Counted from the stretch's first letter, positions 8,094 to 16,961 are shown. The stretch is DNA of 64,000 nt from Ktedonobacteria bacterium brp13 (GCA_015099395.1 AP024096.1:6489485-6553484), one strand, 5' to 3'. Made by a program: numbers and translations. Notes: a model not told the origin generated them from the letters alone.

Positions 8094-9293
8094 TTGAGTG
8101 ATAATGTATTGTTAACAGATTTAGAGAACCTGGACAATATAGAAGAAGGATATCTAGGATCGACTCCCCCTCTGGGCATACTACCTCAAAGAGGCGAACG
8201 ATTTTGGATCGACCGGCCCACACAATTAATAAATGCTGTAAATCTGCTGAAGCAAGCAACGGTTGTCGCAGTCGATGCAGAGTTTACCCAACCGCGAATT
8301 CGGGTGCAGAATGATCCCGCTGCGAATGTTCCTCGTCTCGCGCTCCTGCAACTCGCAATTGATAATCATTGCTTTGTTGTTGATGCTTTGCGTCTGCAAG
8401 ACCTCTCTCCTTTACATGAAGTGGTAGGCAATCCCGACATTGCTATCCTCTTGCATGGTGCCGGTGCAGATCTCCGTGTGATGGCTGCTCGTGATCTTCA
8501 GGTTTCTCACTACTTTGATCTAGAAGCTACCAGCCGCTCGATTTTCGGGCAACATGAATCTTCGCTGGCAGCTATGCTACGACGTGCCTTTAACTATCAC
8601 CTTGACAAGACGTTACAGCGTACTGACTGGACACGTCGACCGCTACCGCAGGCGATGATTTCCTATGCTGCGCGCGATGCTGAGGTGACGCTCGCGCTGT
8701 ATAACTGGCTTGAGCTCAATTATCATAAGATCTTGCAATTGCATGAGACCGATGGGACGACGGAACAGGCTGCACTCTGGATCGAACCCTTTTTGCGTGG
8801 GAGTTCAACACTCTCTCCTGAAATGGCAGTCTCGGAGGCTCGTACAAGTGGCCTATTGCACAGTCGTGCACAGGTGCTTGCGGACTGTCGCGCCGCCCTT
8901 GTAAGTATCAAGCAACCGATGCGTCAGAGCCGCCTGTTGCGTTTGATCGCAGATCTCTCGTTGACGCAATTGAGTACCGACATCCTACCAATGTTGCAGG
9001 GCGTAACTTCCGATGAACGTTGTGCCAGTGCGCGTGCATTAGGACGTATGGGTATCAAAACAGCGATCGAACCAGTCAGCCTGTTGTTGCATGATCCTGT
9101 ACAGGATGTACGGAAGGCTGCCCAGACCGCGCTGCGTCACTTACTCACCAAAGATGCGCGTAATACACGGCCAATAGCTTCACGAAATATGGATGGATCT
9201 CGGCGCTGGGTGATCGAAAACACGACCCAGCCGTCGACAGATGATGACGATGACGGCTGGAAGTCGCGTTTACGCTCAATTATTGATGCATAA
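8094..9293 (+). CDS. RNase D-like 3'-5' exonuclease with HEAT tail
   Basis: Probable 3'-to-5' RNA (tRNA-processing) exonuclease of the DEDDy class. Exo I is DAEF (Asp61, Glu63), Exo II is HGAGADLRVM (Asp126), Exo III is YAARDAEVT (Tyr191, Asp195), as in RNase D. No clear HRDC domain follows. Instead residues about 285-365 (RLLRLIADLSLTQLS..., ASARALGRMG..., VRKAAQTALRHLL) look like two or three HEAT-type helical repeats, perhaps a docking surface. The start is TTG at 8094 by ORF extent; no ATG lies near and no strong ribosome site is visible, so the exact start is uncertain. Encoded divergently from the DeoR-type regulator. Confidence 0.85.
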   Translation: MSDNVLLTDLENLDNIEEGYLGSTPPLGILPQRGERFWIDRPTQLINAVNLLKQATVVAVDAEFTQPRIRVQNDPAANVPRLALLQLAIDNHCFVVDALRLQDLSPLHEVVGNPDIAILLHGAGADLRVMAARDLQVSHYFDLEATSRSIFGQHESSLAAMLRRAFNYHLDKTLQRTDWTRRPLPQAMISYAARDAEVTLALYNWLELNYHKILQLHETDGTTEQAALWIEPFLRGSSTLSPEMAVSEARTSGLLHSRAQVLADCRAALVSIKQPMRQSRLLRLIADLSLTQLSTDILPMLQGVTSDERCASARALGRMGIKTAIEPVSLLLHDPVQDVRKAAQTALRHLLTKDARNTRPIASRNMDGSRRWVIENTTQPSTDDDDDGWKSRLRSIIDA

Positions 9294-9374
9294 TGGATAA
9301 GTGCTAAGATCTATGCTTATTAAGAAGCATACGATAATAAGGAAAAGCATAAAACCCTGTAACCGTGCCTCTGC

Positions 9375-10103
9375 TTAAGGACGGCGTGGGATTCTGGTGC
9401 CGATCCAGATCAGCGCAATAATACTGCCGATCATGCTAATCTGGCGTGCTCGTTTCAACCAGAGAGCCTGCTGTTGTGCATCTTTCCAGATAAGATGTGA
9501 TAGCCATGCAATGAACATATGCCACCAGCCAGACAGGCTGAGTAGGACCTTTCTCTCCGTCAATGACTGTGGCAGGATAGCGATATTGCCTCGTGCCTGG
9601 CGTAAGATTGCCGCTCCAACTTTCTCTGTAGTGTGGTCCGTTGCCACTTGCAGATTGCTTTGTGTATACAGCAGTTCAGTGAGCTCTAGAAAATATTCCT
9701 GCAAGAGATATTTGATTGCACCCTTCACAATCTTTTGTGTGCGTAAAGAATGTACCTTGCTGCTTGTCAATGTCCCATGATAGGTAACAATGGTAGTCTG
9801 TCCTTGTGCTTGTAGTTGTACGGTACAGGCAGCCTGGAAGCTTTCCTGTTCCTCGCTTTCAATCTCAAGGTGATACTGTAATGGATAGCGTTCTTTGCTA
9901 ATGGCGAGCCGTCCGAGATGGCGGCCCGTAAAAGGACCTTGCTGAATAGAGAGTGCGACCCCAAAGATTTTTGTCTCTCCTGTACTGATCGGTTCAATAT
10001 ATTCAATACCAGGGAGCGTCTTACTAAGGCTCTCCTGTCCAGTGAGAGCCTGCCAGACCTCTGCCGTTGAGGCCTGCAGCGTATGTGTTCCTTCAATAAG
10101 CAT
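9375..10103 (-). CDS. SRPBCC (CoxG-like) protein with C-terminal membrane segment
   Basis: Residues 1-150 match the SRPBCC/CoxG (carbon monoxide dehydrogenase subunit G) pattern: an EGTHTLQAST-VWQAL start, LPGIEYIEP near 31, GPFTGRHLG near 56 and the VTYHGTL strand. CoxG proteins bind the membrane or assist CO dehydrogenase (family knowledge). No cox genes are nearby, so the function here is open. Hydrophobic segments near 192-207 and 222-240 suggest membrane anchoring. The ATG at 10103 has only a weak ribosome site. Monocistronic, between the RNase D-like gene and rplI. Confidence 0.75.
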   Translation of the reverse strand: MLIEGTHTLQASTAEVWQALTGQESLSKTLPGIEYIEPISTGETKIFGVALSIQQGPFTGRHLGRLAISKERYPLQYHLEIESEEQESFQAACTVQLQAQGQTTIVTYHGTLTSSKVHSLRTQKIVKGAIKYLLQEYFLELTELLYTQSNLQVATDHTTEKVGAAILRQARGNIAILPQSLTERKVLLSLSGWWHMFIAWLSHLIWKDAQQQALWLKRARQISMIGSIIALIWIGTRIPRRP

Positions 10104-10409
10104 ATCTTATGAGTCCTTTACAATAGATGAGTTCTCGAAGTTAATAAAGAAGAGCTATCATCTGTCGTCGTTTGCAGTCATTATAAGTTAGAAGCTTAGC
10201 TGCTGCAACACTTATAACTTTTGTGTTGCATTAGCCAGGGTTTGGGAAGGTCAAAACTCCTAGTGGCCCATGTACAGGCCTTATGTTGTAGAGTTCACCA
10301 AAGGTTGCAAGGGTTGCTATACCATAGCTCAAGGTGTATACTTGTCTGCGTATAATTGCGTGAGGAGGAAGTCGGGCTTTAGCCCCCCTCTATGAGGAGC
10401 TTGATTTAA
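10104..10409. other. Divergent intergenic region upstream of rplI
   Basis: 306 bases without a gene. It holds a probable rplI promoter (10314-10342) and a purine-rich leader; nothing else is recognised. Confidence 0.5.
10314..10342 (+). promoter_or_regulatory. Probable rplI promoter
   Basis: TTGCTA and TATACT (10337-10342) are separated by 17 bases. A second -10-like TATAAT lies at 10351-10356 without a good -35 box. Confidence 0.5.
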
Positions 10410-10865
10410 ATGAAAGTTATTCTGTTAAAAGATGTCGAAGGCTTGGGAAAGGCTGGCGATCTAAAAGAAGTCGCCAATGGTTATGCTCGTAACTACCTCT
10501 TGCCGCGCCAGGTAGCCGCAGGAGCGACCCCAGGTCTGGTTGCTAATCGTTCTCAGCGTATCGCTGCCGAGCAGCGTAAGCTTGAGAAACTGAATGAGTC
10601 CAATCGCCAGTTAGCTCAGCGCCTTGGCGAAGTTTCGTTGACCTTCAAGGCAAAGGTTGGCACACAGGGCCGTCTCTATGGTTCAATCACGAGCCAGGAT
10701 ATCGCTGCTGCATTGCGTGACGCTGAGAAGATAACGGTTGATCGCCGTGTTATCGATCTCGCTGAGCCGATCCGTTCCCTGGGTTCTTATAGCATTTCTG
10801 TGAAGGTTGCCTCTCAACTGGAGTCCAAACTTACCGTTAACGTAATCGATGCGGCTAACGCGTAA
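10410..10865 (+). CDS. rplI: Ribosomal protein L9 (bL9)
   Basis: Large-subunit ribosomal protein that binds 23S rRNA near L1. The N-terminal domain MKVILLKDVEGLGKAGD followed by VANGYARNYLLPR is diagnostic. A connecting helix rich in Lys/Arg/Glu/Gln follows, then the C-terminal domain from about residue 85. 151 residues is normal. AGGAG lies ten bases before the ATG. It is encoded singly here, not with rpsF, ssb and rpsR as in many bacteria. Confidence 0.97.
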   Translation: MKVILLKDVEGLGKAGDLKEVANGYARNYLLPRQVAAGATPGLVANRSQRIAAEQRKLEKLNESNRQLAQRLGEVSLTFKAKVGTQGRLYGSITSQDIAAALRDAEKITVDRRVIDLAEPIRSLGSYSISVKVASQLESKLTVNVIDAANA

Positions 10866-10900
10866 GTACTGGTACTCATAGCCCTACTCCGGAAAACATT

Positions 10901-10970
10901 GACCGTAGATTCGTTCTCACTCTCTTTTATTGTTCCAATAAGAGGAGGGGACAATTAGCGGTCTTTTTTT
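10901..10970 (+). terminator. rplI terminator
   Basis: Outer arms GACCG/CGGTC enclose an inner stem (about 10922-10945) and are followed by seven Ts. Confidence 0.7.
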
Positions 10971-11063
10971 ATGGGTTGGGTCTTTTTTTATGCGTGGGAA
11001 TGTGATACAAGAGCAATGGGAGGGTAACCTCATGAATAAGAGACCCTCCCATATGGGTATAGT

Positions 11064-12617
11064 TTATAGCTCTGCTTCAGCTGTGAGTACGATGGCATGG
11101 GGGATGTGAGGTAGCAGATCGGAGGCCAGGAGTCCGGCACGCCCGAGGTGCTGGGCTTCGACTGCGAGGTCAGCGGCTGCGGTATGCAGGAAAACGGCTG
11201 CGCTGGCGGCATCGAAGGAGCTTAAACCTTGCGCGAGGAAACCTGCGACCATACCAGCCAGGACATCACCAGTACCGGCTGTTGCTAGCGCCGGAGTGCC
11301 CCAATAGTTGATACGAGTTTCTCCATCAGGGGAAGTGACAATCGTACAACTGCCTTTGAGGACCAGGTGTACCTGCCATTCTCTGGCTTTGCTGCGCGCA
11401 AGCTCCAGACGTTCGATATTACCGCCGGAGACCTCGATCCCTTTACAGAGTCGGCCCATCTCCCCTGGATGTGGGGTAATGACGGTCTCGGTAGGGAGTA
11501 GCGTCCACCAGCGTTCCATGGCAGAGAGATTATTTAATCCATCGGCGTCGATAATCAAACGTGGACGTTTCTCACTCGGCATTGAACGTAGAGCCTCAAG
11601 AATCTGTAGGATCACCTCACGGGTATTGGGCGATTGACCCAGGCCTGGACCGATTAATAGTGCTTTATAGCCCTCTAGTTTGTTGATCACTGCCTTTGAG
11701 CGCTCGAAGCTCTCAGCCTCTTCAGGCGGCAGGATCGTAAAGGTCGCCTCGTGCAACGAACTGGCATAGATCGGTAGCATCTTTTCAGTCACTGCCAGGG
11801 TGATCAGCCCACCGCCAACGCGTGCCGCTGCTGTCCCCGCCAGATACGCTGAGCCTGGATAGGGGAGTGAACCACAGAAGAGCATCACTTTCCCGAACGA
11901 GCCTTTGTTGCTGTTTAAGGGACGTTCGGGCAGGAGTTCATGGACCAACTTGCCAGTGAGCATCTCAGTCTTGAGTGGCTGCTCTAGCTCCGGGGGCAGG
12001 CCAATCTCGCCAACCAGGAGTTCGCCGGTATAATCGCGTCCCGGGAAGAAGAAGAAGCCTTGCTTAGGGCAGGCCAGTGTAATTGTCGTATCGGCCCGAA
12101 TGCAGCCAGGATCAACCTCACCAGTATCAGCGTTGAGGCCACTGGGCAGATCGACTGCGACGATACGCAGTTCTGCACGCTGCTCATGCTCTCTTTTGAC
12201 ACGAGCCAACAGTTTGCGCATCTCATCGTTCATCGGACGCGAGCGTCCGGTCCCCAGAAGAGCATCGATGATATAGTCCGCTCGCTTGATCAGGACCTCC
12301 AGTGCCGCTGGCACATCATCGCTGATCTGCTCATCATCGACAATAAGCTTGTGCTCTTTCCAATGATAGAGGCTGATGCTCGCTCCCAACTTCGCCAGAT
12401 GGCCAGCCATGACCAATCCATCGCCGCCATTATTGCCGGGACCGATCAGGAAGAGTAGCTTTAATCCATTCATACTCTGGTTGTGTAGGAGATGATTGGT
12501 AAAAAGGTCAGCAGCACTTTTGCCCGCATTTTGCATGAGTATGTGCGAAGTGAGACCATAACGCTGGTCTGCCTGCGCCTCTAACGCTTTCATTTCCTCA
12601 ATGGTGACGATATGCAT
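11064..12617 (-). CDS. nnr: Bifunctional NAD(P)HX epimerase/ADP-dependent dehydratase
   Basis: Repairs hydrated NAD(P)H. The N-terminal YjeF_N epimerase domain (1 to about 215) has GPGNNGGDG at 59-67. The C-terminal ribokinase-like dehydratase domain (about 225-517) has the LVLKGS segment and the catalytic GTGDVLAGM (448-456, Asp451). 517 residues fits the fused bacterial enzyme. Start chosen at ATG 12617 behind GGAGGATG. An in-frame ATG at 12665 lacks a ribosome site and would add 16 unrelated residues. Divergent from the methyltransferase gene at 12762. Confidence 0.95.
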   Translation of the reverse strand: MHIVTIEEMKALEAQADQRYGLTSHILMQNAGKSAADLFTNHLLHNQSMNGLKLLFLIGPGNNGGDGLVMAGHLAKLGASISLYHWKEHKLIVDDEQISDDVPAALEVLIKRADYIIDALLGTGRSRPMNDEMRKLLARVKREHEQRAELRIVAVDLPSGLNADTGEVDPGCIRADTTITLACPKQGFFFFPGRDYTGELLVGEIGLPPELEQPLKTEMLTGKLVHELLPERPLNSNKGSFGKVMLFCGSLPYPGSAYLAGTAAARVGGGLITLAVTEKMLPIYASSLHEATFTILPPEEAESFERSKAVINKLEGYKALLIGPGLGQSPNTREVILQILEALRSMPSEKRPRLIIDADGLNNLSAMERWWTLLPTETVITPHPGEMGRLCKGIEVSGGNIERLELARSKAREWQVHLVLKGSCTIVTSPDGETRINYWGTPALATAGTGDVLAGMVAGFLAQGLSSFDAASAAVFLHTAAADLAVEAQHLGRAGLLASDLLPHIPHAIVLTAEAEL

Positions 12618-12746
12618 GTAACATCCTCCAGAATCGTTGTTTTTTCTATGGTAAAGCCAGGCCACTGGGAGGAAACAAGGATCTCCCTTACTTTGATTCT
12701 ACCACTCTCTAGCACGGATAAGCGCTATGAACAGGCTCACTGCTAT

Positions 12747-12764
12747 GCTATACTTTTGGGTATG
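12747..12764 (+). promoter_or_regulatory. Extended -10 promoter placed for a leaderless mRNA
   Basis: TGC-TATACT (-10 at 12749-12754) ends seven bases before the ATG at 12762. No Shine-Dalgarno lies between, so transcription would start at or next to the A of the start codon. Confidence 0.5.
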
Positions 12765-13805
12765 AAAATAGCGCTCAAAATTACACCACAACGTAGTACA
12801 CAATATGCTCATATGACGGCTGAATTGGCTCGCCCTGAAGTGCTTGCCAGTCCACTGGGGGCTATGATACAGACTATACAGCCGGTGACGCTGGCTGGAC
12901 AGAGCTATCTCCTGTTAGATCTGGTGGCGGATCAGCACGATCAACAGGGATTGACCGGTTTAGCTGCTCAAACACATGAGATTATAGCTGCTGTGATAGC
13001 TCGGTTGGGAGCCAGTAGCGAAGCTTACGAATACTTTGATGAGATTGGCGACATGCCTGGACCTCTCTTACGGCCGATCGAACCTCGTTTTGTGCCGTTT
13101 GTGCCGCTAGAGATGGCGGAGGCTCGTCGCTATAAAGGCAAGACGAATGAGACCTTTACGCGTGTTCTACTCAACGCGGCACTCTTTGCTGGAGACTATC
13201 GCGACCAATTGACTGAACGGCTGCGCATACTTGATCCCCTGTGCGGCGGTGGTACGACGCTCTTTCTGGCTCTGGCTGCCGGATACGATGTCTTTGGTAT
13301 CGATACTAATCGGCAGGATATCGATACAACCGCAGTCTTTGTGCGTCAATATTTGCAGAGTGAGCGCATTCATTATAAAGAGATCGACGAACGGGGTCGT
13401 CGCGCGGGACGACGTTATCAGTTCGAGGTGGGACCGAAGGGAAATACGCGCCATCTGGTGCTGGTGAATGGTGATACCAACGATGCGGCTATGCATCTAC
13501 GAGAGGTGGCGGGTGGTCCGCGTATGCATGCCATTGTGGGTGATCTGCCTTATGGTATTCAACACTTTGCTGAAGTCTCTGCTCTCCTGTCTAGAGCACT
13601 ACCGGTCTGGGAGCAACTGCTCTTGCCCGGTGGGACAATTGCTCTGGCCTGGAATGCAACACGTGTCGAGCGTGCAGAGATGCTAGAATTATTTGCGCAG
13701 CGTTCCCAACTGCGTCTACTGGTCGATCCACCGTATAATCAGTTTATGCATCCCGTTGATCGTGTCATCAAGCACCGCGATATTATTGTTGCCGTGAAAG
13801 CATAG
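12762..13805 (+). CDS. TRM11-like SAM-dependent RNA methyltransferase
   Basis: Class I methyltransferase probably acting on RNA. The SAM-binding motif is LDPLCGGGTTLFLA (157-170). Acidic residues follow in GIDTN (179-183). The catalytic motif IV is DLPYG (261-265), the (D/N)PPY-type site of N2-guanine methylases such as Trm11/Trm14. An N-terminal region of about 120 residues is not a clear THUMP domain. RRYKGKTNETF at 122-132 precedes the catalytic fold as in related families. I use ATG 12762: the longer frame (from 12612) would run back into the divergent nnr promoter region. Target tRNA or rRNA is unknown. Confidence 0.75.
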   Translation: MKIALKITPQRSTQYAHMTAELARPEVLASPLGAMIQTIQPVTLAGQSYLLLDLVADQHDQQGLTGLAAQTHEIIAAVIARLGASSEAYEYFDEIGDMPGPLLRPIEPRFVPFVPLEMAEARRYKGKTNETFTRVLLNAALFAGDYRDQLTERLRILDPLCGGGTTLFLALAAGYDVFGIDTNRQDIDTTAVFVRQYLQSERIHYKEIDERGRRAGRRYQFEVGPKGNTRHLVLVNGDTNDAAMHLREVAGGPRMHAIVGDLPYGIQHFAEVSALLSRALPVWEQLLLPGGTIALAWNATRVERAEMLELFAQRSQLRLLVDPPYNQFMHPVDRVIKHRDIIVAVKA

Positions 13806-13848
13806 TGACACGTATCACAATCAGGAGTACCGAGGTTATTAAAGAGAT

Positions 13849-13884
13849 ACCGCATAACAGTCCATGTTGTGCCTGTTATGCGGT
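13849..13884 (+). promoter_or_regulatory. Perfect 12-bp hairpin in front of the pgsA ribosome site
   Basis: ACCGCATAACAG (13849-13860) pairs with CTGTTATGCGGT (13873-13884) around a 12-nt loop. It ends a few bases before AAGGGG and the ATG at 13899. No T-run follows, so it is either a weak terminator of the upstream gene or a leader structure affecting pgsA. Confidence 0.5.
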
Positions 13885-13898
13885 GATAAGGGGTATCT

Positions 13899-14519
13899 AT
13901 GAGAAACGTCCCAAATATACTGAGTGTAAGCCGGCTTTGTGCCACTATCATTGTATTCATACTGATACTGGTGGCTCAACCCTGGGCTTATCTGTTAGCG
14001 ACGCTGTTCTTCTTCCTGGGCTCGGTCACCGACTACCTGGATGGCTACATTGCCCGCAAATACAAGCTTGTCTCTTCATTAGGCGTCTTCCTGGACCTGA
14101 CTGCCGACAAGGTCTTTGTCGCGGCAGCCTTGATAGCTTTCGCGCCGTCAGGACTGGTACCAGCCTGGATAACATTCATCATTATCACTCGTGAGTTTGT
14201 CGTCTCTGGTCTGCGCTCGATTGCAGCCGCCAAGGGGAAGGTTATCCCGGCTGGTGTCTGGGGCAAGCAGAAGACATTTATAACGTTGCTGGCTCTGGGC
14301 GGTGTAATGCTATCGAAAGGGCTGGGAGCGAACGCACTCTCACTCTTCCCCTGGGCGTTACACTTTAGCAGTCAGACAGTAACCTTTCCCAATATCTTGC
14401 TGCTGCTGGCCGATATTCTCCTGATCCTGGCGACAATCTGGACAATCTTCTCTGGGATAGAGTATCTGTCAGGTGGCTGGCCCGTGTTGATGTCGAAGTC
14501 AGATGAGACAAAGAAGTAA
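13899..14519 (+). CDS. pgsA: CDP-diacylglycerol-glycerol-3-phosphate 3-phosphatidyltransferase
   Basis: Makes phosphatidylglycerol phosphate in the membrane. The complete CDP-alcohol phosphotransferase signature D-x2-DG-x2-AR-x8-G-x3-D-x3-D is present: Asp45, Asp48, Gly49, Ala52, Arg53, Gly62, Asp66, Asp70. Several hydrophobic helices span the rest (for example 9-26, 30-46, 72-90, 160-190). At 206 residues it is slightly longer than E. coli PgsA. AAGGGG lies six to seven bases upstream of the ATG. It converges on plsY across a shared terminator. Confidence 0.93.
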   Translation: MRNVPNILSVSRLCATIIVFILILVAQPWAYLLATLFFFLGSVTDYLDGYIARKYKLVSSLGVFLDLTADKVFVAAALIAFAPSGLVPAWITFIIITREFVVSGLRSIAAAKGKVIPAGVWGKQKTFITLLALGGVMLSKGLGANALSLFPWALHFSSQTVTFPNILLLLADILLILATIWTIFSGIEYLSGGWPVLMSKSDETKK

Positions 14520-14581
14520 CGCTAGCACTGGCCTTGCCGTAGCAGCATGCTATGTAGAGAAGAGCCGATAAGATCATAACA

Positions 14582-14618
14582 GGGAGACTGCGAAAAGTGA
14601 AGCAGTCTCCCATCTTTT
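14582..14618. terminator. Bidirectional terminator between pgsA and plsY
   Basis: GGGAGACTGC (14582-14591) and GCAGTCTCCC (14602-14611) form a perfect stem. It is followed by ATCTTTT on the plus strand and lies between convergent genes. Confidence 0.8.
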
Positions 14619-14644
14619 ATAATGAAGGGTGTTTAGCCCATGTA

Positions 14645-15310
14645 TTAATTAACTGTACTGGTAGATGGATTGTTCTCGTTGACCTTCTCGCCGATCTTGC
14701 GTTCCTTTCCAGTAATGAGCCGTTGAATATTATCGCGATGAAAAATAATAACCAGAGCAGGCGCGATAATTAAAAGGAGCATCTGTGGTAATGTGATCAT
14801 CCCTGTAAACTTAAAAATAACGGCACCGATGATACATACTGCACATCCGACAATCGAACCGAGCGAGACATAGCGTGAGATAAGAATAGTTGCAGCTGTG
14901 AAGATTGCCGCAATCAAGAAGATTAATGGCGAGACTACCAGTAGCGCTCCGGCCCCGGTCAGTACGCCGCGCCCTCCTTTGAAGCCGATAAAGACCGGAT
15001 AGCAATGGCCCAGTAGCGCACATATACCCGCTACCAGAATGCCCCAGCCAGCTCCATGCAGCGCAGGCACCAGAGTTGCCACTAGCGCAGGGCCGACCCC
15101 TTTTGTGAGATCAATGATAAAAACGATAGCCGCAGGACCTTTACCCAGTGTGCGTAGCACATTCGTTGCACCAATTTTATGGCTTCCGTAGTCGCGAATA
15201 TCGTAGTCCTTGCCACGTAACAGCTTCCCCATCCAGTAACCGGCAGGGATAGAACCCCATAGATAGGCAATAACAGCCATGAGTAAAAGCGAGACAATGA
15301 GACTGGACAT
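14645..15310 (-). CDS. plsY: Acyl-phosphate:glycerol-3-phosphate acyltransferase
   Basis: Integral membrane enzyme that acylates glycerol-3-phosphate, the first step of phospholipid synthesis; it shares the pathway with the neighbouring pgsA. Family motifs: GSIPAGYWMGK at 19-29, the loop GSHKIGATNVLR at 42-53, and FKGGRGVLTG at 110-119. The usual motifs are GSGN(I/P)GATN and FKGGKG(V/A)AT, so the Asn before I/P is Lys here and the glycine-rich Lys is Arg. About five hydrophobic helices are visible. Length 221 residues is normal. The divergent motif could mean a paralogue with altered specificity. Confidence 0.88.
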   Translation of the reverse strand: MSSLIVSLLLMAVIAYLWGSIPAGYWMGKLLRGKDYDIRDYGSHKIGATNVLRTLGKGPAAIVFIIDLTKGVGPALVATLVPALHGAGWGILVAGICALLGHCYPVFIGFKGGRGVLTGAGALLVVSPLIFLIAAIFTAATILISRYVSLGSIVGCAVCIIGAVIFKFTGMITLPQMLLLIIAPALVIIFHRDNIQRLITGKERKIGEKVNENNPSTSTVN

Positions 15311-15524
15311 CAGGTGCTCCTTTATATGTTTCCTACAGGCACATTATAGTCTGCACATAATAAATTGGCTAGTCTCTTACTCATCAACCGAGACATAGCG
15401 ACGTCGATAGCAGACAGGCATGGTCCTAATGTGCTACATTACAGCAAAAGTTCCGTGATTGATTATAAGACGTCTATAATTTTCACTGTTGGCACCTCGT
15501 TATGCAGTGTCAGGAGGATTAATT

Positions 15525-16808
15525 ATGAGCTATGCAAAAAAAAGAGCCCGCATCCTTAGAAAACTATTGCTAACCAGCGCGCTTGGCGTTTCCTTTGTGG
15601 TTGTGCGTTCTGCCATGAAAACGCCGCAACCATTAAAGAGTGTCTTACCGGGTGAGGAGCATTTATATAAGTGGACGCAAGGGCATATTTTTTATAAAGT
15701 CTTTGGCGCAGAAGATGCTCCTCCGCTGGTCCTATTACATGCACCAGAGATCGGAGCATCGGCCTACGAGATGCGCCATCTCATCAACGGTCTCGCGAAA
15801 AACTACCGTGTGTATGCGCCAGACCTGTTGGGCTTTGGTCTCTCTGACCATCCACACGTTGACTATTCCGCACACACCTATCTCTCGTTGCTAGAAGACT
15901 TTTTAGCACATGTCGTGCAACAACCAGCCGTTATAATGGCGAGTGGCTTAAGCTGCAACTATGCGGTCGCTGTAGCGCATAGACGACCAGAGCTTTGTGT
16001 GCGACTGGTGTTACTCTCACCGACACCGCTTTACAAGCGGCAGCACGTCTCTGCTCTGCGTCGCTATAGCCTCGCCAATCCCTTCTTGAGCTTTGTGCTG
16101 TATACCCTTCTGACGGAACGCTGGCCTCTACGTTCTCTGCTCGCGAAGCAGCGTGGGATCGCACGTGCACAGGTGACACGTGCTGAACGTGACTATGTCT
16201 ATGCCGCATCACACCAGCGAGGAGGACACTATGCTGCCTGCGCCTATCTTGCCGGTCGGTTGGATCTAGATGTTGAACAACAACTCGCGACCCTGAGTCA
16301 ACCAACATTAATCATCTGGGGTGAGCAATCTGTACAGCCTCTGCCACCAGAGTGGCCTACATCAGCAGCAACTGGCAGCAGGCGCGCTACAGTGACCGCC
16401 AATGCTACACAGGTTATGACACTACCAGAGACAGGGTCACATCTACAGGAGGAGCGTCCAACGAAAGTTGTGGATCGTGTACTCTCCTGGCACACCCCTG
16501 ACGCTTCGATCATCACATCCACAGATGAAGAGGAAGAGCCGGAAACGCTGGTTGCGTCAGAAGAGGCGACCGAACGTACAGCTGTAGCGGGACCGCAGCA
16601 GATAGAGATTACAGAAGAGTCGATTCCAACAGCAGCCGAGACCATACCGAGCCCGCAGACAGAAGCGTATTGTGCGTATTGTATAAAATGTCGTCAGAAA
16701 CGTCCAATGCAAAATGCTAAACAAATTGTCACAAAAAATGGGCGTAACGCCATGGAAGGTCACTGCCCAGTCTGCGGTACCCGGCTTTTCCGTTTTATTG
16801 CGCGGTAA
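15525..16808 (+). CDS. Membrane-anchored alpha/beta hydrolase fused to DUF5679 zinc ribbon
   Basis: An N-terminal basic stretch and hydrophobic helix (about 11-28) probably anchor the protein. An alpha/beta-hydrolase fold follows: LVLLHAPEIGAS (68-79) as oxyanion loop, YAPDLLGFGLSD (97-108), nucleophile elbow SGLSCN with Ser143, and a distal ETGSH near 310-314 as a possible His. A low-complexity acidic linker leads to a DUF5679-like zinc ribbon (380-427) with CIKC (386/389) and CPVC (414/417) plus the KNGR...GHCPVCGT core. The substrate is unknown. Start at ATG 15525 behind AGGAGGATTAATT; an earlier in-frame ATG at 15489 would include that site. Confidence 0.8.
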   Translation: MSYAKKRARILRKLLLTSALGVSFVVVRSAMKTPQPLKSVLPGEEHLYKWTQGHIFYKVFGAEDAPPLVLLHAPEIGASAYEMRHLINGLAKNYRVYAPDLLGFGLSDHPHVDYSAHTYLSLLEDFLAHVVQQPAVIMASGLSCNYAVAVAHRRPELCVRLVLLSPTPLYKRQHVSALRRYSLANPFLSFVLYTLLTERWPLRSLLAKQRGIARAQVTRAERDYVYAASHQRGGHYAACAYLAGRLDLDVEQQLATLSQPTLIIWGEQSVQPLPPEWPTSAATGSRRATVTANATQVMTLPETGSHLQEERPTKVVDRVLSWHTPDASIITSTDEEEEPETLVASEEATERTAVAGPQQIEITEESIPTAAETIPSPQTEAYCAYCIKCRQKRPMQNAKQIVTKNGRNAMEGHCPVCGTRLFRFIAR

Positions 16809-16827
16809 AAAGAAAGAGGTGTGAGAA

Positions 16828-16902
16828 TAAGATCTTATTCCGAAAACCAACGCGACTGGCGTCGCTAGTGCTCGCACACGCAGGTTTTCGGATACGTAGT
16901 AA
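16828..16902 (-). repeat. 75-bp palindromic repeat, copy A
   Basis: This is the reverse complement of copies at 19370-19443 and 25088-25162, with a few differences. TCCGAAAACC (16839-16848) and GGTTTTCGGA (16883-16892) form the outer stem; GCGAC-TGGC-GTCGC forms an inner hairpin. It lies 20 bases after the alpha/beta hydrolase stop. Confidence 0.85.
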
Positions 16903-16961
16903 CTCATCACGCCTGAACTCGACGTGTCAATCTTCCGGCTTGTATAAGATAGCCAGACAGT

